The translations under genes were made by a program, and so were the position numbers. Positions 54,220 to 62,325 of a stretch of 64,000 bases of DNA are shown piece after piece. Source of the stretch: JALHOP01 sp964484195 (lineage in GTDB: Bacteria > Myxococcota > XYA12-FULL-58-9 > JALHOP01); assembly GCA_964484195.1 (NCBI GenBank), contig CAZAER010000006.1, positions 124,001 through 188,000 of the forward strand. The letters are read 5' to 3'. Position 1 is the first letter of the stretch. Each line of letters opens with the position of its first letter. Under the pieces are notes generated by a model. The model did not search any database. It was not told the origin of the DNA and worked only from the letters and a program-made list of their open reading frames with translations.

Positions 54220-56856
54220 ATGGGCACGACCTACGGTGAGACCTCGGAGCTCAGTGAGGTCAGCTCGAGCGCCGGCCTGATTCCACGCGTGGTCGAAGAC
54301 TTCGGTGCCGTCGTCGAAGCGCTGCGCGCCGGCACCCCTGTGGCGCTGATTTCTTTCGATGCGCTCAAGCCCGATCCGCAGAAGCTCCTGCGCACGCTGC
54401 GCACCGTCGCGCCCGAGGCTGCCTTGGTCGTGACTTACGGCGACGACAACCCGCGTATCCGTCTGGGCCATCGCTTGTGGTCGGCCGGCCTGCTCGATTT
54501 CTTCGTCTCTCGCGTGAAGCCGATGGAGGTGGTGCGCCCGGCGCTCCGCCAGGCTTGGGCCGAAGTGATGACGCGCGCCTCTCTGCCGCGTTTCGGCGAC
54601 GGGACGCTCGAGCCGGCACAGAAGGCGATGCACGCTCTCATGAGCCTCGGCACCGCGCTCGCCAATCACGACGACATCGACGGCATCCTGCGCGAGCTAC
54701 AGCGGCGTCTGCCGGGCTTCATCGACTACGAAGTCCTGACGGCGCTGATCATCACGCCGCACGCCCCGCACTTCTACACCTTCCAGCAAAATCCCGTGAG
54801 CCACGAGACCATGTGGATGTGCGCTCAGGAGATGTGCCGAGTCGCCAATAGCGTCACGCGCGACACCATCGAGGTCCACAAGCTCAAGTTCGTCGAGCTG
54901 GCTCCGATCACCCGCGGCGACACCAAGTCGTCGTCCGTCGTAGCGCACACGCGCACCGATGCCATCGTGGTACCGCTGCTGTTCTGCGGCGAGCTCGTCG
55001 GCTGCTTGGGCGTGCTGACGCCTGCAAGCGACCCAAAGGTCCTGGCCGACATCCGCGAAAAGCTTCTGGTCGTGGCCCAGCACGTCGCCACCTCCCTGCG
55101 CCACTCGCAGGTGGTCGCTACCTTGCGTGCGGCGTCGAACCGCGATCCCCTCACCGGCCTCGTCAACCGCCGCCACATGACGACGGCGCTCGCTACCGAA
55201 CAGGCGCGGGCGCGCCGCTACAACTTGAACCTGACCGTTTGCATCGTCGACATCGACTTCTTCAAACGGATCAACGACTCGCTCGGCCACCTCGTCGGCG
55301 ACGAGGTCCTCATCCGTTTTAGCGAACGGATGCAGCAGCATCTGCGCCGCACCGACGTGCTCTGCCGGTTCGGTGGCGAAGAGTTCCTGTTCATTTTGCC
55401 CGAGACCGACCTGCGCGGCGCCATGAACCTCATGGAGCGTATTCGTCTCAGCCTGCGCACCGACCCCATCAAGCCGCGCAGCAGCGACGTGCTCAGCATC
55501 GACTTCAGCGGTGGCATCGCCGCCATGCCGTCGCAAGGCAACACCACCGGTGAGGAGCTCATCGCCCAGGCCGACGAAGCCCTGCTCCGCGCCAAGCGCA
55601 ACGGCCGCGGCCGCATCGAAGTGGCGAACGCATCAACCGAAGAGCCGTTGACCGACGGACCGGAGCAGCGACGCGCGCCGCGCATGCGCTGTGAGCTGCC
55701 GGCGACCTTCGTGCCGCTGCGCGATTTCAACCTCGACAGCAAGATGCGCATCAACACGATCGACGTCAGCGCCGGTGGCGCGGCTCTGACCACCGGGGTC
55801 ACGCACCTCACGCGCAACAGCTACGGGCTCGTCTTCCTCGACGAGCGGCAATCACCGTATCTCGCGCGCGTCGCTTGGAGCCGCCGCGTCGGTATCCGCG
55901 CCTTCGCCGGAGTCGAGTTCGTGCGCGACACCGGTGCGTTGAGCCCCTCCGGCCACCCCGACCTCGAATCGGTCATCGTGCTGACCAGCCGTCCCGAGAC
56001 GCTGAACGTCGCCCGGCGCGTGCTCCTCTCCTATCGGCACGACGTCGAGATCATCGACGGCGTAAAGCAGCCGCCGGATGCGCACCAGCGTGACAAAGCC
56101 TCCCTCGTCATCATCGGCGAGTCGATGTTGGGCGACCCGATCACCATCGCGCTCATCGACGAGAACAGCCGCCGCCCCAATCCGATGCGCGTCGTCGTCG
56201 TCCACGAAGACTCGACACGGCAAGACGTGCTGCAAACCATCGCCGAGAAACAAGTCCGCTATTTCGTACCCTCGGACGGAAACTCCGAGGAGGGCTTGTT
56301 TGCGACGCTGAACAAGCTCCTCAGCGGCCGCATCTTCGGCGTCACCCGCTATCTCTTGCCCGCCGCGGACGTCCAACGTTGGATCATCACCAACACCGAG
56401 CAGAAAGACGCGGTGCTCGAAGGCGTGAAACGCTTCGGCGTCGACATCGGCTCGCATCCCCGCATCATGGACCTGCTCCTGGCGGCGCTCGACGAGATGA
56501 TCATCAACGCGCTCTACCGCACCGGCGGCCCGAGCGAGACACGACCGGTCGGCGTCGAGTGCGGCGCCGATGGCCGCATCCTCGCGGCTGGCGTGATCGA
56601 CGAGCACGGCTTGCTCGACCCGCGCTCGGTCTTCGAAGGTCTCTCGACGGCGATGCGTCACCAGCGGGAAGGCATTCCGGAGGGGGCGCCGAGCGCCAAG
56701 CTGGGCTTCCGCATCATGCTCGAGAGCCTGAGCAACGTGGTCATCAACGTCGACCCCAACCACCGCACCGAAATCATCGGCATGATCGATTTGCGCAAGA
56801 CGCTGCGCGAGCACCGTAGCGCGCCACCGGGTTTCGGCATCTTCGACGCGCGGTGA
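54220..56856 (+). CDS. Multidomain GAF-GGDEF-PilZ signalling protein with RsbW-like ATPase domain
   Basis: This is an 878-residue cytoplasmic protein. The order is: a receiver-like fold (about 1-120), a GAF-like domain (about 150-310), and a GGDEF cyclase with GGEEF at 385-389 and an RRTD I-site just before. A PilZ domain follows with RRAPRMR (484-490) and DVSAGG (515-520), then a second receiver-like segment (570-690). The C-terminal region (about 735-870) has an N-box-like DEMIINALYR. It therefore appears to make, sense and relay c-di-GMP. ATG 54220 is used. A CTG at 54181 with GGAG upstream, which would complete the first strand, is an alternative. Confidence 0.72.
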   Translation: MGTTYGETSELSEVSSSAGLIPRVVEDFGAVVEALRAGTPVALISFDALKPDPQKLLRTLRTVAPEAALVVTYGDDNPRIRLGHRLWSAGLLDFFVSRVKPMEVVRPALRQAWAEVMTRASLPRFGDGTLEPAQKAMHALMSLGTALANHDDIDGILRELQRRLPGFIDYEVLTALIITPHAPHFYTFQQNPVSHETMWMCAQEMCRVANSVTRDTIEVHKLKFVELAPITRGDTKSSSVVAHTRTDAIVVPLLFCGELVGCLGVLTPASDPKVLADIREKLLVVAQHVATSLRHSQVVATLRAASNRDPLTGLVNRRHMTTALATEQARARRYNLNLTVCIVDIDFFKRINDSLGHLVGDEVLIRFSERMQQHLRRTDVLCRFGGEEFLFILPETDLRGAMNLMERIRLSLRTDPIKPRSSDVLSIDFSGGIAAMPSQGNTTGEELIAQADEALLRAKRNGRGRIEVANASTEEPLTDGPEQRRAPRMRCELPATFVPLRDFNLDSKMRINTIDVSAGGAALTTGVTHLTRNSYGLVFLDERQSPYLARVAWSRRVGIRAFAGVEFVRDTGALSPSGHPDLESVIVLTSRPETLNVARRVLLSYRHDVEIIDGVKQPPDAHQRDKASLVIIGESMLGDPITIALIDENSRRPNPMRVVVVHEDSTRQDVLQTIAEKQVRYFVPSDGNSEEGLFATLNKLLSGRIFGVTRYLLPAADVQRWIITNTEQKDAVLEGVKRFGVDIGSHPRIMDLLLAALDEMIINALYRTGGPSETRPVGVECGADGRILAAGVIDEHGLLDPRSVFEGLSTAMRHQREGIPEGAPSAKLGFRIMLESLSNVVINVDPNHRTEIIGMIDLRKTLREHRSAPPGFGIFDAR

Positions 56857-56860
56857 GACG

Positions 56861-57646
56861 TCAGCGTTTCGCCAGCGGGGCGAGCGCGTCATCCCACGGG
56901 TAATAGAGGTCGGCGGCGATCAAGCCGGAGACGTGGCGCAGGTTCTCGCGCGCTTCGAGCGTCATCTCCGAGCGCGAGCGCAGGCGATATTTGGTGACGA
57001 CCTCGCGAAGCTCCCGCGCCATCTCGAGGTAGACCTCGGGGCGGAGCACCATCTCGAATGGTCTGAACAACACGGGCTCCGCGAGACTCGCTGCATCGTG
57101 ATAGCTGCCAGCATGAGGCGTGAATCGGTTGGCGATGGCGCGCGCGACCTTGGCGAAATACGTACGCTGAAGCGGACCATCGGGTTGCATGTTGAACGGC
57201 CCGCGGACGCGCAGTCGCATGCGGTCGCCGGGCCAGATCTCGATGAGACCTACGTCATCGAGCACGCTCTGCGCGCGCCGCTCTTCTTTGGCGGTGAGGC
57301 TCCAGCGCTTGCGTAGCTCGTCGAGCGGCCTGCCGACGAGGAGCGCGTGGTAGTAGATGTAGACCGTCGCATCGCTCGCGAGCAGCCGCTCTTGGGCGTC
57401 GGTGAGCACGCTCGCCCCGCCCTGCTCCTGACTGGCCACGGCGACGAGCTCGTGCAGCGGCACGGCCAGCCAGTCGCAGATGGTGATGAGCCGCTCGAGT
57501 GAGAGGTCGTCTTTGGTCATCAGCCGCTTCACGGTGGGCAGCGAGACATCGAGGACCCGGGCCAAATCGGCGTAGCGATAGCCGTTGTTCTTCATGAGCC
57601 GCTTCACGGCGGCGCGGATACGGCGACTCTCGAGGCTGGGAACCAT
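56861..57646 (-). CDS. XRE-type transcriptional regulator
   Basis: This is a 261-residue protein with an N-terminal helix-turn-helix (YADLARVLDVSLPTVKRLM, about residues 24-45) and a C-terminal domain without recognised family. It is divergent from wecB across a 93-base spacer with an inverted repeat and may control it and itself. Confidence 0.75.
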   Translation of the reverse strand: MVPSLESRRIRAAVKRLMKNNGYRYADLARVLDVSLPTVKRLMTKDDLSLERLITICDWLAVPLHELVAVASQEQGGASVLTDAQERLLASDATVYIYYHALLVGRPLDELRKRWSLTAKEERRAQSVLDDVGLIEIWPGDRMRLRVRGPFNMQPDGPLQRTYFAKVARAIANRFTPHAGSYHDAASLAEPVLFRPFEMVLRPEVYLEMARELREVVTKYRLRSRSEMTLEARENLRHVSGLIAADLYYPWDDALAPLAKR

Positions 57647-57670
57647 GCGCCGCGGCTCTTAGCGCACTTC

Positions 57671-57689
57671 GGTATCATTTGGCGATACC
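57671..57689. promoter_or_regulatory. Operator-like inverted repeat GGTATC-N7-GATACC
   Basis: GGTATC (57671-57676) faces GATACC (57684-57689) across 7 bases, between the divergent XRE regulator and wecB. A third GATACC half-site at 57724-57729 lies 40 bases, about four helical turns, further on and just before the wecB start. This fits self- and neighbour-regulation by the XRE protein. Confidence 0.55.
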
Positions 57690-57739
57690 TCGAAGGTTCA
57701 GAATGACCTTGGCATCGCGGGTAGATACCTGCTGTCGCC

Positions 57740-58810
57740 ATGAAGATCATCGTGGTTTGCGGCACGCGTCCCGACGCCATCAAGCTCGCACCCATCTATC
57801 GTTCCCTGGCGGCGGCTCTGCCGCGCGAATCCCTGCGTTTGCTCAGCACTGGCCAGCACCGCGAGCTCTTGAGCCAGGCGCTCGCCGAGTTCGATCTCAC
57901 GCCCGACATCGACCTCGCGGTCATGCAGCCCGGGCAGGATCTCGCGCGCTTGTCGGCACGCATCGTCTCCGGCGTAACCGGTGTGATCGAGCGCGAACGA
58001 CCGAGCCTGGTGGTCACCCACGGCGACACGACGACGGCATTCGCGGCGGCGCTCGCGAGCTTCTACGCGGGCGTCCCGGTAGCCCACGTCGAGGCTGGTC
58101 TGCGCAGCTTCTCCTTGGACTCTCCCTTCCCCGAGGAAGCGCACCGGCGTTTCATCGCCACCATCGCGGCGATGCACTTCGCGCCCACCGAGCACGAGCG
58201 CCAGAACCTCCTCCGCGAAGGCGTGCCGGCCGAGCGCATCCACGTCACCGGCAACACCATGGTGGACGCGCTCGCCCAAGCGATTCAGCGCACCTCGAGC
58301 GCGGTAGCGGACCCCATGCGACGCTTGGTGCTCACCATGCATCGCCGTGAGCGCGACACGGGCCAGACACGCGCTCTGTTGCGTACCTTGCGCGGATATC
58401 TCGACGCGCACCCCGCGACCGCCCTCACCTGCCCGCTACATTTGCAACCGGCGATTCGCGAGGAGCTCGTCACCGCTTTCGCGGATCATCCCCGCATCGC
58501 GCTGTCGCCACCGCTCGGCTACTCCGATTTCATCGGGCTCTTGCGCGAATCGTCGTGCGTGCTGACCGACTCGGGCGGCGTGCAGGAAGAAGCGGCGTTC
58601 CTCAAGAAGCCGGTGGTGTTGTTGCGTGAGCGCACGGAGCGCCGCGACGGCATCGCGACCGGGCGGGTTCGCCTGGTGGGCAACGACCCGTCGATTCTGC
58701 CGGTGGTGCTCGACGAGATGCTCGCCTCGGCGCCCGAGCCCATCGCAATGGCGGCCGAGAGTCCATCGCGCCGCATCGTCCAGCTCATCCTCGAAAGGCA
58801 GGCCGCGTGA
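57740..58810 (+). CDS. wecB: UDP-N-acetylglucosamine 2-epimerase (non-hydrolysing)
   Basis: This 356-residue enzyme interconverts UDP-GlcNAc and UDP-ManNAc. Typical motifs are GTRPDAIK (usually GTRPEAIK), VVTHGDTTTAF, HVEAGLRSF, FPEEAHRR and TDSGGVQEEA. The E-to-D change at residue 12 is conservative. It is coupled to the PIG-L gene by a GTGA overlap. It likely feeds surface polysaccharide synthesis. Confidence 0.88.
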   Translation: MKIIVVCGTRPDAIKLAPIYRSLAAALPRESLRLLSTGQHRELLSQALAEFDLTPDIDLAVMQPGQDLARLSARIVSGVTGVIERERPSLVVTHGDTTTAFAAALASFYAGVPVAHVEAGLRSFSLDSPFPEEAHRRFIATIAAMHFAPTEHERQNLLREGVPAERIHVTGNTMVDALAQAIQRTSSAVADPMRRLVLTMHRRERDTGQTRALLRTLRGYLDAHPATALTCPLHLQPAIREELVTAFADHPRIALSPPLGYSDFIGLLRESSCVLTDSGGVQEEAAFLKKPVVLLRERTERRDGIATGRVRLVGNDPSILPVVLDEMLASAPEPIAMAAESPSRRIVQLILERQAA

Positions 58811-59475
58811 ACAAGTCAGTCCTCTCCTTCGGCGCCCATCCCGATGACATCGAGCTGGGCTGTGGCGGCACCGAGCTGCTTTTGCGCAACGCCGGTTACG
58901 CCATCACGCACGTGTGTTTGACCTCAGGTGAAGCCGGCAGCGACGTCATCAGCGCGAGCGACCTGCGGGTCGTGCGCGAACGCGAGGCCAAAGAAGCGGC
59001 GACCATGATCGGCGCGGCGATCGAGCTCTGGGGCCTGCCCGACGGCCACGTGCGCAGCTCACAAGAGATTCAGCGTCGCCTCATCGCTTTGGTGCGCCGG
59101 GTCCGGCCGGAGATGGTGTTCGTGCACAGCGCCGACGACCGTATGCGCGACCACCAGGAGGTCCACGCCATGGTGGTCGATGCGGTCACGGCCGCCGCCG
59201 GGCCCTGGCATGCGGGCTGCGGCGCGCCACACCGTGTGCGCAGCGTGTTCGGCTACGAAGTCTGGGACCCGCTGCGTAACCCGGGCTGGGTGGTCGACAT
59301 CACGTCGACCCTCGGCCGCAAGCTCGAGATGCTCGGCTGCCACGCCTCGCAGATGTCCACCATCGACTACCGCGCCGCGAGCGAAGGTCTCGCCCGCTAT
59401 CGCGGAGTCATGTCGGGACGCTCGAAGGCCGCTGAGGCCTTCGAGATCCTGCGCTGCGAGCCGAACCTCTCTTGA
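58807..59475 (+). CDS. PIG-L family deacetylase
   Basis: This 222-residue zinc-dependent N-acetylglucosamine deacetylase-type enzyme has AHPDDIELGCGG (H11, D13, D14) and HSADDRMRDHQEVH, the zinc-site motifs. It starts with GTG, overlapping wecB. It probably deacetylates a UDP-linked or similar amino sugar made with the WecB product. The substrate is not known. Confidence 0.8.
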   Translation: MNKSVLSFGAHPDDIELGCGGTELLLRNAGYAITHVCLTSGEAGSDVISASDLRVVREREAKEAATMIGAAIELWGLPDGHVRSSQEIQRRLIALVRRVRPEMVFVHSADDRMRDHQEVHAMVVDAVTAAAGPWHAGCGAPHRVRSVFGYEVWDPLRNPGWVVDITSTLGRKLEMLGCHASQMSTIDYRAASEGLARYRGVMSGRSKAAEAFEILRCEPNLS

Positions 59476-59476
59476 A

Positions 59477-62152
59477 TCAACCGCCCGGCTGCGGGCAGCC
59501 GTAAATGACGACCGGCTTCTCGAGGCCGTCGCGTACGCGATCGCAGACCTCGCCGAACAGCTGAATGCGCAAGCCGACGAGCGTGTAGTAGCCGTCGGGA
59601 TCGCTGGTGTTGTTCGACACCGGTAGGTAAGCGCCGGTCGGGGCACCGCCGACGAGCTGGCGCGTGAACACGTACAGACGCTCGATATCCGGCGGGGCCT
59701 GGTCCATGTCGAAGGTGCAGCCGGAAATCTGGCGGCTGATCGTCGACAGCGCCGTCACCAGCGCCGCCGGGCTACTCGCGTTGTAGTAACACGCCGTATC
59801 GTCATAGCCGCTGCAGTTGGCGGCCGTGACACCACCGCCACACAATGACGTGCCGCCGTTGACCGCATTGCAGTTCAGGTTCGGGCGGATGCTGGAGAAG
59901 GCAAAGCCGACCGTGAAGGTCTTGATTGGCTTCGGCAGACCCCTGAGACGGTTGAGCTCGATGTTCACCATGCAATTTGCATCGCAGCCGTTCTGTCCTA
60001 CGCGGCAGGCCTGGGCGCAGCTAGCACCGGCAGTGGGGCAGTTCGGATCACCGTCCGTGATCAGCAGCACGTAGTTATCGCGCTCCACCGGATCGTTGGT
60101 CGGCGGTAAGCCGTAGGTCGCCGGGCTGTCCGCGATAACGCGCAAGGCGCGGGCCGTCGGTGTGCGGCCACCGGGCCCGTTGGCGTTGAGATCCGCCATG
60201 ATGGCGGCGGTTGAAGCTCCCATCGGCTCGTCGACGTAGCCTGGCTCGCAGTTGCCACATTGGCTGAACCTGTCGTCGTTGCAGCTTCCCGACGGCACCT
60301 GGGCAGTGGGAACGTTGCACACGTTGATGCACTCATTGGTGCAACGGGCGGGGCACGGGGACGGGCCACCGCAGAGATTCTCGCTTGGGTAGGTCGAGAG
60401 CCCGAAGCGAATCTCTCCGTCATTGTACTCGTCGAGAACAGCCTGAATGGCGCCTACCGCGACCGGCCAGCGCTTCACGTTCTGAGCCGGGCACTCGTTG
60501 GTTCCGAGGTCGTGATTGTTGTTGTCGGTGGTATTCCAATTCATGCTGCCCGAGCGGTCGAGCAAGATGAGCATGTTCGGCGCAATCTCGGTGGTCGAAA
60601 ACTCTTCGCCGCCGCAGTTGTCGCCCAGCGCGCACTTGAAGGTCGCGTCGCAAACCTCGCCGGCATCGCAATCGAAGGGGGTGGTGCAGTCGTTGGCCGC
60701 GCGCGATCCCGTGGCGCAAACACCGTAAGAGTTGCAGAACCCGCCAGGGCACGCCGTGGCCTCGGTTGCTCGGGTACACGCGGTGCCGACGCTGCAGGTG
60801 CCGTCGGTGACGTTGCAGTCCACGCCATGACCGCAGTCCGCATCGGTACGGCAACGACCAACTGGCAGACACAGGTCGGTGCCGGGGTCGGTGGAGCAAC
60901 GCTGGTCGACGTCCGTGCAGCAGGTGCCGCCGCCGCAGGCTGCCTGACCACAGGTCGCGATGGGCAAGCAGGTGCCGCTACCGCAGCGTTCGCCGAGCCC
61001 GCAGTCGGCATTGACCGCGCAGCCGTCGGTGTCGATGCACGTGTTCACCGCGCTGCAGCGACAGGAGGGGTAGTCACAACGATCGCCAACACAGTCGGCG
61101 TTATTGAAGCACTGGTCAGTGGACGCGCATTCGCCGATCGCGCTGCAGTACCCTTCCGGGCAATCGCTGGCATCGATGCAGGCAAAGACAGGTCCGCATT
61201 GACCGCCACCCGGATAGTTCAAGCAGTGCTCGCCGGACGGACAATCGGTGTCGTCGACGCACGTGAGGTCGCGCACGCAGGTGTTGTTGTTGCACGTCGA
61301 AAACGCGCCGCAATCGGCGGGCTCGACGCACGTACCGTTGGGCCGGCACACCCCAGCAGCGCCGCAATAGTTGCCGGTGTCGCAGTCGCCGTCGCCCGCG
61401 CAAGTCCCTCTGGGAATGCAAATGCCTTCGCTGCTGCAGAAGAAATTGGCCGAGTCTTCGCACGGGCCGTTCGGGTTCTGCCGGCTACACGGGATCACGA
61501 CGCAGCTGCCGTCATCGCAATACGTGCCCGCGACCGTGCACGCGCCGTTCGGCGCCACCGACGAGCAGGGCACCAGCTCGCACTCGCCCTGCGAATTGCA
61601 ACGCGAGCCCGAGGAACAAAGACCATCGGTATTGGTCGGGCCGCATGGATCTTCCGCAATCGGCACGCATTGACCACGCAAGCAGGCGGCGCCCGAGGGG
61701 CATAGTCCGTTCAAGCGGTTGGAGCTGCAGATGTTGCCGGGAGTAATCTCGACGCAGGTGCCTGCGACGCAGACGGAGCCGTCGATGCAGGCTCCGTTAG
61801 GGCGGACATCGGAGCAGAGGGTGTCTTCGGAGAGCTCGACGCATTGTCCGTTCAAGCAGCCTCTCGTGGGCTCGCAGTCGCACCAGCCGCCGAGCGCCCG
61901 GCCCGTGCAAACGCCATCGACGCACTGCTTGCCAGCCGGACACGAGCCTTGTTCGTTGTAGACCCAGCAGGCGCCGTTGTTGCCGAACGAACAAATGCCG
62001 CCGATGCAAAGATCGCCGGTGTCGCATTCGGACGATGTCGTGCATGGCCGCTGACCATTGCCCGGGCTGACGTTGAGGAGACCATTACATCCGCCGAGCG
62101 CTCCAACGAGGAGCACCACGGCCAACCGTAGGCTTGAATTACAGCGTGTCAT
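59477..62152 (-). CDS. Cysteine-rich VWA lipoprotein
   Basis: This is an 891-residue lipoprotein. The lipobox is LGGC, near residue 22. Residues 35-500 have about 14 short cysteine repeats (C-x-S/D-x-x-D-C, with GxxC), of the kind found in myxobacterial surface proteins. A VWA domain from about residue 520 contains the MIDAS motif LDRSGSM (near 531). It probably binds a metal-dependent ligand on the cell surface. It is convergent with the PIG-L gene with almost no spacer. Confidence 0.83.
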   Translation of the reverse strand: MTRCNSSLRLAVVLLVGALGGCNGLLNVSPGNGQRPCTTSSECDTGDLCIGGICSFGNNGACWVYNEQGSCPAGKQCVDGVCTGRALGGWCDCEPTRGCLNGQCVELSEDTLCSDVRPNGACIDGSVCVAGTCVEITPGNICSSNRLNGLCPSGAACLRGQCVPIAEDPCGPTNTDGLCSSGSRCNSQGECELVPCSSVAPNGACTVAGTYCDDGSCVVIPCSRQNPNGPCEDSANFFCSSEGICIPRGTCAGDGDCDTGNYCGAAGVCRPNGTCVEPADCGAFSTCNNNTCVRDLTCVDDTDCPSGEHCLNYPGGGQCGPVFACIDASDCPEGYCSAIGECASTDQCFNNADCVGDRCDYPSCRCSAVNTCIDTDGCAVNADCGLGERCGSGTCLPIATCGQAACGGGTCCTDVDQRCSTDPGTDLCLPVGRCRTDADCGHGVDCNVTDGTCSVGTACTRATEATACPGGFCNSYGVCATGSRAANDCTTPFDCDAGEVCDATFKCALGDNCGGEEFSTTEIAPNMLILLDRSGSMNWNTTDNNNHDLGTNECPAQNVKRWPVAVGAIQAVLDEYNDGEIRFGLSTYPSENLCGGPSPCPARCTNECINVCNVPTAQVPSGSCNDDRFSQCGNCEPGYVDEPMGASTAAIMADLNANGPGGRTPTARALRVIADSPATYGLPPTNDPVERDNYVLLITDGDPNCPTAGASCAQACRVGQNGCDANCMVNIELNRLRGLPKPIKTFTVGFAFSSIRPNLNCNAVNGGTSLCGGGVTAANCSGYDDTACYYNASSPAALVTALSTISRQISGCTFDMDQAPPDIERLYVFTRQLVGGAPTGAYLPVSNNTSDPDGYYTLVGLRIQLFGEVCDRVRDGLEKPVVIYGCPQPGG

Positions 62153-62228
62153 GACCGGGGAATGGTATCTGGCCGGCGCGCACTTTGCTACGCCCTTCGG
62201 CTTCTATTCCGAGTCAAACGTACCTATG

Positions 62229-62257
62229 TTGACACGGGGCGTCGGTTTGATGATTTT
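62229..62257 (+). promoter_or_regulatory. Possible promoter of pckG
   Basis: TTGACA at 62229-62234 is a consensus -35 box. A TGATTT at 62251-62256, 16 bases on, is only a poor -10 match. It lies in the 173-base divergent gap before pckG. The upstream half of the gap holds the unmarked promoter of the VWA lipoprotein. Confidence 0.3.
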
Positions 62258-62325
62258 GCGCGCCGTGGGCGCCCGGTACCGCGGCTTTTCGCTGCCTTAC
62301 GGCGCAAATTGAAGGACGATACGCA

